DNA of 64,000 bases from Shewanella jiangmenensis (GTDB lineage Bacteria > Pseudomonadota > Gammaproteobacteria > Enterobacterales > Shewanellaceae), in contig NZ_JAHEPS010000003.1 of the NCBI RefSeq assembly GCF_018596335.1, positions 310,001 through 374,000 of the forward strand, in the 5' to 3' direction. The notes under the pieces were generated by a model that ran no database searches, had not been told where the DNA came from, and saw only the letters and a program-made list of their open reading frames with translations. This document shows positions 55,988-64,000 of this stretch, in pieces; position 1 is the first letter of the stretch; the number at the start of each line of letters is the position of its first letter. Both the position numbers and the translations under genes were made by a program.

Positions 55988-57097
55988 TTACCTCGTCGCG
56001 ACTTGGGTGGTGGGCATCACCTGCTCGCCAACCACCAGTTTATGCAATCCCTGGGTGACGATTTGCTCACCATCATTAACGGCACCGACCAAAAACGCCT
56101 GATCTTTGTCGGTATAGACGATTTCCACGTCGCGCCGCTCAATCACAAAATTGCCGTCGCGGTTTGCCACCACATACAGGTTCCAAAGCCCCCGAAGGCC
56201 ATCGGTCAGCGCCGACACCGGTACCCAGAATCCGGCGCGCTCAACGGTCAGCTCATGATGCAGGTAAACGATTTCGCCGTTGAGCACATTGGCATCGGTT
56301 GGCAGCGACAGCCGTAAACCCACAGTGCGGGTAACCGGGTCGATGGCCGGACTTATCCCTTCGATAACCGCGGCCATATGGCGTTTGCCGGCACGCAAAT
56401 CGACCTGCTGGCCCGGTGACAGGGCGCGGGCAACATCGGCCGGCACGCCGACGTGGGCCTGAGGCGCGCGGTTTTCAACCAGCGTAAACACCGGTTGCCC
56501 GAGCGGCACCACTTCACCGAGGTTGAAACTGCGCTGGCTTATCACGCCATCAAAAGGCGCAAGCAGGCGGGATTTTTCCAGTTTCAGGCTGGTGGCGTAA
56601 AGACTTGCGCGCAAGCGCTCGCGAGCGCCCTGCAAACTGCCGAGCCGGCCTTGCAGTTCATCCAGTTGCTGTGATGAGGCATAGCCTTGTTTTTTAAGCT
56701 CTAAACTGCGTTTAAGCGTTGACTGTGCCAGATTGAGATCGGCTTCGTTTTGTGCCATTGCGGCATCAAGTTCGCGCCGCTCGGCATCGAGCAGACTGGT
56801 GTCGAGGGTAGCGAGCAGCTGACCTTTGCTGACTCGGTTACCGCTGTCGGCGCTGATGCTGTTGAGCTTTCCGGCGAGCTCAAATCCCACTCCCGTGGTG
56901 TTGGCGGCGCGCACTGTGCCGGAAAATTCGAGCCGTTGTTGGTAGCTTGGGCTTTTAACCAGAGTTTCGGTGAAGACAGTGGGTAACTGTTTGTCGGCGG
57001 AGGCATCTGTGGTGCTGTCCTGACAGGCACCGAGCAGGGTCGCTGCCAACAACATCGGCAGCAGTGCGAGCCTGCGGTGTGGTTTCACGTGGTTCAT
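55988..57097 (-). CDS. RND efflux periplasmic adaptor (membrane fusion protein)
   Basis: A 369-aa lipoprotein (lipobox LLGAC, Cys at about 25). Barrel-sandwich halves (about 60-80 and 170-205: GFELAGKLNSISADSGNRVSKGQLLA and LLAPFDGVISQRSFNLGEVVPLG) flank a coiled-coil hairpin (about 95-165). A beta-barrel and membrane-proximal domain follow. It links the RND pump to an outer-membrane channel. It is first in the operon and divergent from tetR, with two palindromic operators between. Confidence 0.94.
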   Translation of the reverse strand: MNHVKPHRRLALLPMLLAATLLGACQDSTTDASADKQLPTVFTETLVKSPSYQQRLEFSGTVRAANTTGVGFELAGKLNSISADSGNRVSKGQLLATLDTSLLDAERRELDAAMAQNEADLNLAQSTLKRSLELKKQGYASSQQLDELQGRLGSLQGARERLRASLYATSLKLEKSRLLAPFDGVISQRSFNLGEVVPLGQPVFTLVENRAPQAHVGVPADVARALSPGQQVDLRAGKRHMAAVIEGISPAIDPVTRTVGLRLSLPTDANVLNGEIVYLHHELTVERAGFWVPVSALTDGLRGLWNLYVVANRDGNFVIERRDVEIVYTDKDQAFLVGAVNDGEQIVTQGLHKLVVGEQVMPTTQVATR

Positions 57098-57135
57098 GAC
57101 GACATCCCGGTAATCATCTGGTTAAAAACTGGTTA

Positions 57136-57157
57136 AACTGGACTGTCTAGTCTAGTT
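57136..57157. promoter_or_regulatory. TetR operator 1
   Basis: AACT-G-GACT-GTCT-AGTC-T-AGTT: both pairs of arms are complementary around a 4-bp centre. It lies between the divergent adaptor and tetR genes. Confidence 0.75.
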
Positions 57158-57163
57158 TGGCGA

Positions 57164-57185
57164 AACTGGACTGTCTAGTCTATTT
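57164..57185. promoter_or_regulatory. TetR operator 2
   Basis: The same sequence as operator 1 except for the last arm (ATTT for AGTT). It lies 28 bp from operator 1, centre to centre, so two dimers would bind near the same face when spaced by slightly under three turns. Confidence 0.65.
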
Positions 57186-57259
57186 TGTGCTTAAATCAGT
57201 CTGAATTTTTCAGCGCCGCCTCGTTAAAACGGGTGGCCTCAATGAAGGGTCTGTTTTTC

Positions 57260-57880
57260 ATGACATCCTCCACTGCAGCGGTGCTCAGTCGCACCGAGCA
57301 AAAGCGTCAGGCCATCCTTGAAGCGGCAATTGAGCTGTTTTGCGGCCAGGGCTTTCCCAATACCAGTATGGATGAGGTGGCCCGCCTCGCCGGTGTTTCC
57401 AAGCAAACCGTGTACTCACATTATGGCAACAAAGATGACCTGTTTATCGCCGCCATAGAAGCCAAATGTGTGATGCATGACATTACCCCCGAAATGCTGG
57501 CCGATATTTCAAATCCACAGCGGGTGCTTCGCCATTTCGCGCAGCGCTTTGGCGAAATGATAGTGAGCGGAGAGGCGCTGACCGTGTATCGAGCCTGTGT
57601 CTCCCAGGCCGATACCCATCCGGAAATTTCCAGGCTGTATTTTGCCGGCGGCCCCGGGGTGATGCTGATCCTTTTGGGGGATTTTTTCCGCCGGGTGGAG
57701 GAGGCCGGGGCGTATCGTTTTGGCAATCCTCGCCATGCCGCCACGCGGCTGTGTTTGATGCTGTTTGGTGAGCGGCGGCTCAGAATGGAGCTTGGGCTTG
57801 CCCCTGAAGACACGGACGATGAACGCCGTGAGTATCTGAATGCCACTGTGGATATGTTTCTCGCCGCGGCCAGGGTTTGA
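57260..57880 (+). CDS. TetR/AcrR-family regulator of the RND pump
   Basis: A 206-aa TetR regulator. The N-terminal HTH (RTEQKRQAILEAAIELFCGQGFPNTSMDEVARLAGVSKQTVYSHYGNKDDLF) is canonical, followed by a ligand domain (TetR_C-type, about 80-200). The start at 57260 (MTSSTAAVLSRTEQ) is chosen; ATG at 57242 and 57185 are also in frame and 57185 overlaps operator 2. It very likely represses the divergent pump genes and itself through the two operators. The stop codon is repeated three times in a 19-bp array. Confidence 0.88.
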   Translation: MTSSTAAVLSRTEQKRQAILEAAIELFCGQGFPNTSMDEVARLAGVSKQTVYSHYGNKDDLFIAAIEAKCVMHDITPEMLADISNPQRVLRHFAQRFGEMIVSGEALTVYRACVSQADTHPEISRLYFAGGPGVMLILLGDFFRRVEEAGAYRFGNPRHAATRLCLMLFGERRLRMELGLAPEDTDDERREYLNATVDMFLAAARV

Positions 57881-57919
57881 CACTGCGGCCAGGCTTTGAC
57901 ACTGCGGCCAGAGTTTGAT
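57866..57919 (+). repeat. 19-bp repeat over the tetR stop codon
   Basis: GCGGCCAGGGTTTGACACT starts at 57866, 57885 and 57904 with single-base changes. Each copy holds TTTGA, the first of which contains the real stop. Confidence 0.92.
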
Positions 57920-57963
57920 GCGGGGGCGTTTGCCGCCTCAGGGCGATGCGCCCATCGAACTGC

Positions 57964-58110
57964 GCCGCTTAGTTCTGGGCCGCTTAGTTCTGAGCCGCTT
58001 AGTCCTGTGGCGCGGTTTGACCTGGTAGCAGGTTATTTGCTTTTTGAACTGGCTCTTTTGATCCAGCTCTTTTTTGATCTAACTCTTTTGATCCAATTCT
58101 CTTGATCCAA
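57964..58110 (+). repeat. Two further short tandem arrays after tetR
   Basis: First array: GCCGCTTAGTTCTG at 57964, 57979 and 57994, period 15 bp. Second array: CTCTTTTGATCCA-like units of about 15 bp, four to five copies at about 58040-58110. Together with the 19-bp array at 57866 this makes three unrelated arrays in 250 bp. Confidence 0.85.
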
Positions 58111-58162
58111 GAGCGCCGTACAACGTATTGGTTGCGAGTTTATCGTCGATAAGGATGCATGA

Positions 58163-59062
58163 ATGCCAATTTCACCCGTCAATCTGCTGCGCAGTACCTT
58201 GCTTGCATCATCGGTGCTGGCAGGCCTTGGGCTAAGTTTGGAAGCAAAGGCCAATCCCGGCCGGCCATCGCCTTTTTCATTGCAGGCTGCCTGGGTGACC
58301 ACGGGGGATGCCGACGTGGGGCCGGCATCCCTTGGCCGCGATATGTATATGTTTGATGCCAAAGGGGTATATAGCCTCGATAAGCAGTGGTCAGTGGGCT
58401 GGTCTGCCGGATACGATGTGCTGGATTTCCGCTGGCAAACCGATGCGCCTGAGCTCTTTCGCGGCGCCGCGCCAAGCTGGAATTCCATCAACCGCTACAA
58501 CCTTGGGCTGTCACTTGGTTATCGTAGCGGCAATTGGACTTATCTTGTCAGCCCCATGCTGCAATATGCCTGGGCTGACACGGCCTCATCCTCCGACGCG
58601 CGAAGTGTAGGCGTGGTGGCGACTGCGATGCGCCGTTTTGAAAACGGCAACCTGCTGGGCCTCGGTGCCCTGTATCTGGATGATATCGGTGAAAGCCGCG
58701 CCTTGCCGTTTCTTGCTCTGCGGTGGCAGCTCACCGACCGTTTGACCCTCGCCAACCCCTTTGATGCCGGTTTCAGCGGCCCGGCCGGGCTTGAGCTTAT
58801 CTACCAAAGCTCGCCTGCGTGGGATATAGGGCTTGGCAGCTCACGGCGCAGCCAGCGACTTCTTCTCACCGATGAGGGGCAAACCGTTGAAATTGATGAG
58901 TGGGTAACCTTTGCCCGCCTTGGCTGGCAGATTGGCCGCAAGGTAAGCCTGAATGCCTATGCCGGCTGGATGTTTGACGGCGAGATGGAGCTTGGCAGCG
59001 GCGAGCGCGAAGATATCGGCGCCGAAGGGGCGGCGGCGCTGTCGTTTAATGTCAGTTTCTGA
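58163..59062 (+). CDS. Predicted outer-membrane beta-barrel protein
   Basis: A 299-aa exported protein. The signal peptide (about 1-31) ends LSLEAKA. The mature part is built of alternating amphipathic strands (DKQWSVGWSAGYDVLDFRW, NRYNLGLSLGYRSGNWTYLVSP) and ends with the Phe-terminated strand ALSFNVSF expected for Bam-dependent insertion. It resembles DUF6268-type proteins of unknown function. AAGGA precedes the ATG. It is not a porin of recognised class, and it may be a transporter or an adhesin-free structural barrel. Confidence 0.75.
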   Translation: MPISPVNLLRSTLLASSVLAGLGLSLEAKANPGRPSPFSLQAAWVTTGDADVGPASLGRDMYMFDAKGVYSLDKQWSVGWSAGYDVLDFRWQTDAPELFRGAAPSWNSINRYNLGLSLGYRSGNWTYLVSPMLQYAWADTASSSDARSVGVVATAMRRFENGNLLGLGALYLDDIGESRALPFLALRWQLTDRLTLANPFDAGFSGPAGLELIYQSSPAWDIGLGSSRRSQRLLLTDEGQTVEIDEWVTFARLGWQIGRKVSLNAYAGWMFDGEMELGSGEREDIGAEGAAALSFNVSF

Positions 59063-59095
59063 TGTGAAGCAGTTTTTGTGTTGAGGCTCAAAAGT

Positions 59096-59120
59096 AAAAA
59101 GGGACCGCGCGGTCCCTTTT
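59096..59120 (+). terminator. Terminator between the convergent barrel and chalcone-isomerase-like genes
   Basis: AAAAAGGGACC-GCGC-GGTCCCTTTT is symmetric, so it can stop transcription from both sides. Confidence 0.88.
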
Positions 59121-59167
59121 GCTTGTCTCAAATAGAAAGACAGACAGGCAGATAGGCAGCTAGAGAA

Positions 59168-59719
59168 TTACTTGCCAAGCATCTGCGATTTAAGGCTTTT
59201 TTGTGCCGGTTTGTCGCCAAGCCAGATGCTTATCAGCGCCGCTGCAAAGGCTTTGTCGCCTATCTGTGGCTGTGCCACGTCGTTTTTATAGGCGGTAACA
59301 CCCGCATCGCTTGCCAGCAGTACAAAGCGATCACCGGGTTTAATTTCACTGTCAAACAGCGCCATAAACGCGGCGATATTGGCCTTCATGGCATCGTCCT
59401 GCTTGCCGGCGGTGGCGGCATCAAAACCTTCGGTGATGGCAGAGCGCATTTTTTCGCTGGTGATCAAATCCGACAGTATATCGAGCCTTACTATGGCGGA
59501 AGATTGGCTTAGCACCGCATCAAGGCTGTTTGCCTTGGCGGGCAGATACAGGCTGCCAACGTACAGATCCATGAAAAACTTGTCGCGGACACCGGCACCA
59601 TTGAGTACATAGGTTTGCTCATTGAGGCTTAAGTTATCCGGCACATCGACACCGGCGACCTCTTTGGCGCTGGCGAAAAAACACAGCCCGGCAAGGGCGA
59701 AAGTGAGGAGATACTTCAT
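59168..59719 (-). CDS. Exported chalcone isomerase-like protein
   Basis: A 183-aa protein from MKYLLTFALAG, with a signal peptide of about 18 residues (ending FFASAKE). The rest matches the bacterial chalcone isomerase-like fold (VDVPDNLSLNEQTYVLNGAGVRDKFFMDLYVGSLYLP, then DLITSEKMRSAITEGFDAA, and ISIWLGDKPAQKSLKSQML). In bacteria such periplasmic proteins are not known to be isomerases and may bind fatty acids or haem-like ligands. An ATG five codons upstream is possible. Confidence 0.85.
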   Translation of the reverse strand: MKYLLTFALAGLCFFASAKEVAGVDVPDNLSLNEQTYVLNGAGVRDKFFMDLYVGSLYLPAKANSLDAVLSQSSAIVRLDILSDLITSEKMRSAITEGFDAATAGKQDDAMKANIAAFMALFDSEIKPGDRFVLLASDAGVTAYKNDVAQPQIGDKAFAAALISIWLGDKPAQKSLKSQMLGK

Positions 59720-59739
59720 AAAAACTCCAATCAATATAA

Positions 59740-60219
59740 TCAGCTGCGAACGCCGAGCTTGACGTCGCCATCCTGGGTAAAGAGCGCGACCTGGGGTTTG
59801 CTGTCACTCAGCAACAGCGGGCCGTCATCAAAAAATAGGAAACACTTCCAGTTACGCACAAACACGTCCCACACGGTTTCGATGGCCTGGTATTTGTCGT
59901 AGCAGAAAAACACCCGGGTATCGGGCTCCCAATCGAAATGGGTCGCCATCACCGCCGGCAGCTCGGGCGCATCGCTGTCCCAGCTTGCCTGCCAACAATC
60001 ATCCTTTACCCAGCTTTTAGGGCGTCCGCCCCAATCGGCCTTGGAAAAATGCTCAGACGCGCTGGCTTTGTCACTTACCAGGGTCTTCCACACCGTCATG
60101 GCGCTCTTTTCATCCAGGGGTTTTATGTTGGCCTTGTCTTCATCTGTGACCGGCAAGTCTTTGTTATTGAATATCCACTTGCGTCGATACAGTTCAAGAG
60201 GGGTGTAGCTTATCTGCAA
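59740..60219 (-). CDS. DUF2947 family protein
   Basis: A 159-aa soluble protein rich in Trp and Asp (SKADWGGRPKSWVKDDCWQ, HFDWEPDTRVFFCYDKYQAIET, VRNWKCFLFFDDGPLLL). It matches the DUF2947 pattern found in Shewanella and Vibrio. There is no signal peptide and the function is unknown. It lies on the same strand as the chalcone-isomerase-like gene, 20 bp upstream of it, so they may be co-transcribed. Confidence 0.82.
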   Translation of the reverse strand: MQISYTPLELYRRKWIFNNKDLPVTDEDKANIKPLDEKSAMTVWKTLVSDKASASEHFSKADWGGRPKSWVKDDCWQASWDSDAPELPAVMATHFDWEPDTRVFFCYDKYQAIETVWDVFVRNWKCFLFFDDGPLLLSDSKPQVALFTQDGDVKLGVRS

Positions 60220-60312
60220 AAGAAGGCTCCTGATGAGAAGGGCGGTTCGATGAAAATTCCCTGAGGGCAGGCGGCATTATAGCCAGATGCCGCCTGCAGG
60301 CAAAGCGTACTG

Positions 60313-62796
60313 CTACCTGTGGTAGAGTTCTGCAAGATAGTGTTTGGCAACGACATTGCCCGGCTCGGCGTGCTCAGCTTGATGAAAGGCCATGATGGCC
60401 ATATCCCGCTCGCCCGCTTCCATCATAAATTCTCCGAATTTAATCCAGGTCAATACGTCAGCAGGATAGCGGTTAAGGTACTTTAGATACGTGTCGGCGC
60501 TCTGCTGATACTGCCCAATAATCTTAAGCACATTGGCATAGAGTGGCAGATATTGGTCGCTGTAACCGGTTAATTTTTCAAGCGCCAACCTGGTAATTTC
60601 GGGTTTCTTCAGCGCAAGGGATAGGCTGGCTATTTCCTTGTATTCCCGCTCTGTAAGTAAAGGCTCATCGAGTTTGAGCAGTGATTCAAGCGCTTTGTTC
60701 GGCTGTCCATGTAACTGATAGCTGAAAGCTTGTGCCAATCGGTATAGTCTCAGGGCTTGTTCGTCCGTTTGCGCTTTATTTTTTAAAATGGCGGTCATCT
60801 GCGTAAGACCAATTTGGTTTCGGCTACTTTTCAGCAACAGCAATTTGCTCTCCACCCGAGTCAGCAAAGTATTTATTGCTTCGATCCGCTTAGCAAGCTC
60901 AGGCTTGGCATCAATAGTGGCATGGTGTTTCTCAGAGAATGCATGGAACTGGCTGAGGAACTCAGCAGGAGTTGGGTGATATTTTTGCCAGAGCACTGCT
61001 CGCCCCCATTCACGAAACTTGTCCCAACCTGCCAACAACTCCCGGATGTTGGCTGTCGGGTTTAATTCAGACTTTCTGAATGCCAAACGTTCCAAACCCT
61101 GTTGGATGAGACTTTTAAGCTGCTCGCTGCTTGATACATAGGCGCGGTAGTAAGCATCGGTCATGGCAAGCATTTCATTTTGTTGCCACTCATCACTGTC
61201 TGCCGGATTAAGAAAGTCAGTAAACTCGGCAAAACCGAAAAATTTTATGAACTGACTCATAGTGACAAATTTTTGATTCAGCTGTTTCTCAATATCGTCA
61301 ATACGCCCAATCAGAGAACGGTAATAGCTATCAGTGTGTGTCGATACCTTCTGGGCATTTTTCAACGATGCGTTGCATTTCAGTGCCGCTTTCCCAAGAG
61401 AGATGACTTCCTCCAATTGACCGCTCGCTTGTTTCAGCTGACTGGTCATGTCGTTGAGGTGTTTTAATTTTTGCTCTCTTGAAAGCGGCGCGGTAAGCCG
61501 GGTCAGTGTTGCCGTTTTATCCTTTATGATGGATTTCAGATGAACATCTGCGGTATTTATGCAGGAAATACCCTCGGCCTTGGCCGCATTGGCAGATAGG
61601 TTGAACACAGATTGCTCGGCACTCAGGAGTTTGACTTCGGCTTCCAATGCCTGCAGTGCATGCAACATTTGAATGGATGTTTCGGCTTTAGTGCCGCTGT
61701 ACGTATCTACCCACTCACCGTTTACCACCATATTTGCACCAACAGAAGCCTCATGACTGCCCTGAGCATGGGTGACGCCATTGCTGGCATAGCAAAGATC
61801 AGTGCCTGACAAGAAAATACGGCAAAAGCCCATTTTTATCGCCAGATGTAAAGCAGAGTTGGTAACGGTAGGACCTTCGGATTGGATATTGCTTGTATGA
61901 CTCGGCTCTTGCCAGGGGAGTTGTTCGCCAAGGAAGGCCGACTGACCCTGCCAGTTTGCCAGCAGTCTAGGTTCAACATGGTTACAATTTATGAAAAGCA
62001 CCGATTCAGGGAATTTGAGCATCTCCTTACTGACGTCATAACTCACTTCCTGTGGATCCACTGAAACGACGATATCCGGTATCAAGCCAACGGTCAGTAG
62101 CCTTCGGCTGATCCGGGACACCGCAATAATGACCAGATGTTCCCGATGTTCAATCACCCAAGGCAGATGCTCATCAAGCGACGGGCCGCCTGCAAGGATG
62201 ACACAATCCTTTCCGCTGAAGCTGTCTTTGAGCACCTTTGCACGAATTTGATTGTCTGGCAGATTTTCCAGCTGACGACTGACAAACTGCTTTTGTGTCA
62301 GGCCTATGGAATGCTTGAAGATTTGCTGCTCAACGATTTTCTCCACTTTGCTGCAGAGATTGACGTAGTCGGCCACATGGGCAAATTTAGCCCCTTGGGA
62401 CTTATAGATTTGGGTAGCTTTCTTGGTGAAATACACCGGAAAAGGTGCTTGTTCTATCTGCGATTCGAACTCAGTTAACGACAGTACCTGTACTTTTCCT
62501 TTAATCGGATCAGGGATATCAATATTCATCATGGCGAGCACAGCGTCCAACTCCACAAAAAGATAGCGGCTGCCAGCTGGCAGAGGATGCTCGAGCACAT
62601 AATTGGCCAATAATCCTGAATCCATCCCCACAATGACATAAAGGTGATGCTCCAGAGCAAACAATTTGGAGTATTCGCCGGAAAATATGGCCGTCGACGG
62701 TTGACTTTCAAATAGTTTGCGGTTAACGCCGGGAAGATAGGTCTCTCCGAATTGAGATACCGAAAAGATGGCTGGAACTGTGGTTTCGATACTCAT
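60313..62796 (-). CDS. Motility accessory factor (Maf/DUF115), flagellin glycosylation
   Basis: An 827-aa protein from MSIETTVPAIFSV. The central part (about 195-430) is the DUF115/MAF_flag10 domain with the nucleotide-sugar-binding-like segments CVILAGGPSLDEHLPWV, IVVSVDPQEVSYD and RIFLSGTDLCYA. A long helical and TPR-like C-terminus (about 700-827, YADVLKIIGQYQQSADTYLKYL reading approximately) follows. Maf proteins transfer pseudaminic or legionaminic acid to flagellin. The divergent neighbour pseB makes the first step of pseudaminic acid, which supports this role. The start follows AGGAAACAACTGCCT; 36 upstream codons are open but unlikely. Confidence 0.88.
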   Translation of the reverse strand: MSIETTVPAIFSVSQFGETYLPGVNRKLFESQPSTAIFSGEYSKLFALEHHLYVIVGMDSGLLANYVLEHPLPAGSRYLFVELDAVLAMMNIDIPDPIKGKVQVLSLTEFESQIEQAPFPVYFTKKATQIYKSQGAKFAHVADYVNLCSKVEKIVEQQIFKHSIGLTQKQFVSRQLENLPDNQIRAKVLKDSFSGKDCVILAGGPSLDEHLPWVIEHREHLVIIAVSRISRRLLTVGLIPDIVVSVDPQEVSYDVSKEMLKFPESVLFINCNHVEPRLLANWQGQSAFLGEQLPWQEPSHTSNIQSEGPTVTNSALHLAIKMGFCRIFLSGTDLCYASNGVTHAQGSHEASVGANMVVNGEWVDTYSGTKAETSIQMLHALQALEAEVKLLSAEQSVFNLSANAAKAEGISCINTADVHLKSIIKDKTATLTRLTAPLSREQKLKHLNDMTSQLKQASGQLEEVISLGKAALKCNASLKNAQKVSTHTDSYYRSLIGRIDDIEKQLNQKFVTMSQFIKFFGFAEFTDFLNPADSDEWQQNEMLAMTDAYYRAYVSSSEQLKSLIQQGLERLAFRKSELNPTANIRELLAGWDKFREWGRAVLWQKYHPTPAEFLSQFHAFSEKHHATIDAKPELAKRIEAINTLLTRVESKLLLLKSSRNQIGLTQMTAILKNKAQTDEQALRLYRLAQAFSYQLHGQPNKALESLLKLDEPLLTEREYKEIASLSLALKKPEITRLALEKLTGYSDQYLPLYANVLKIIGQYQQSADTYLKYLNRYPADVLTWIKFGEFMMEAGERDMAIMAFHQAEHAEPGNVVAKHYLAELYHR

Positions 62797-64000
<1,204 letters not shown>

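Overview
The window is a typical piece of chromosome from a gammaproteobacterium, most likely a Shewanella. The evidence is the ssrA-smpB-ratA-rnfH-bamE block, the order rlmN-pilW-rodZ-ispG-hisS-yfgM-bamB-der, guaBA, mltF/purL, cydABX, and above all a SonM/SonA-like split borosin pair next to aceBA. The species cannot be fixed from sequence reading alone. Coding density is high except in the left island and in a few repeat-rich gaps.

Layout. 1-3465: right end of an integrative element (AlpA-like regulator, a 98-bp tandem repeat array, an unknown 258-aa protein, a P4-type integrase) inserted at the 3' end of ssrA; the rest of the element lies off the left edge. 3466-5981: ssrA (tmRNA), smpB, ratA, rnfH and bamE. 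6309-9439: a borosin RiPP operon, with an alpha-N-methyltransferase, a 71-aa precursor and a TPR-GGDEF membrane protein. 9440-10840: a 1.4-kb gap full of short tandem duplications. 10841-13881: glyoxylate shunt (aceB, aceA). 14292-22355: HDOD protein, NTF2-like exported protein, MtfA peptidase, an orphan ParA plus ribbon-helix-helix pair, a DUF3820 protein, a double GNAT acetyltransferase and a 5'-nucleotidase-like enzyme. 22412-32672: CNNM/CBS protein and the rlmN-to-der housekeeping block (rRNA methylation, pilus assembly, cell shape, isoprenoids, tRNA charging, outer-membrane assembly, ribosome GTPase). 32800-37435: xseA divergent from guaBA. 37685-45787: VOC protein, diguanylate cyclase, tadA, mltF, purL. 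45996-49809: a small minus-strand transcript carrying a 25-codon ORF, then cydABX with a perfect FNR/EtrA box far upstream. 49916-57880: TfoX-C protein, chemoreceptor, DUF465 protein, and an RND pump with its adaptor and a TetR regulator with two operators. 58163-64000: outer-membrane and periplasmic proteins of unknown role, then the start of a flagellin-glycosylation locus (Maf/DUF115 protein divergent from pseB, which runs off the right edge).

Two things stand out. First, the borosin operon couples a backbone N-methylating enzyme and its precursor to a membrane diguanylate cyclase six bases downstream, and no protease or exporter is seen beside it. Second, many genes end in short tandem duplications (13-22 bp units) that include or immediately follow the stop codon (bamE, sonM, dgc, xseA, the nucleotidase, the TfoX-C gene, tetR), and the same process appears in frame inside the GNAT and rodZ genes. 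This looks like a recurrent, possibly genome-wide, process that lengthens protein tails and 3' flanks.
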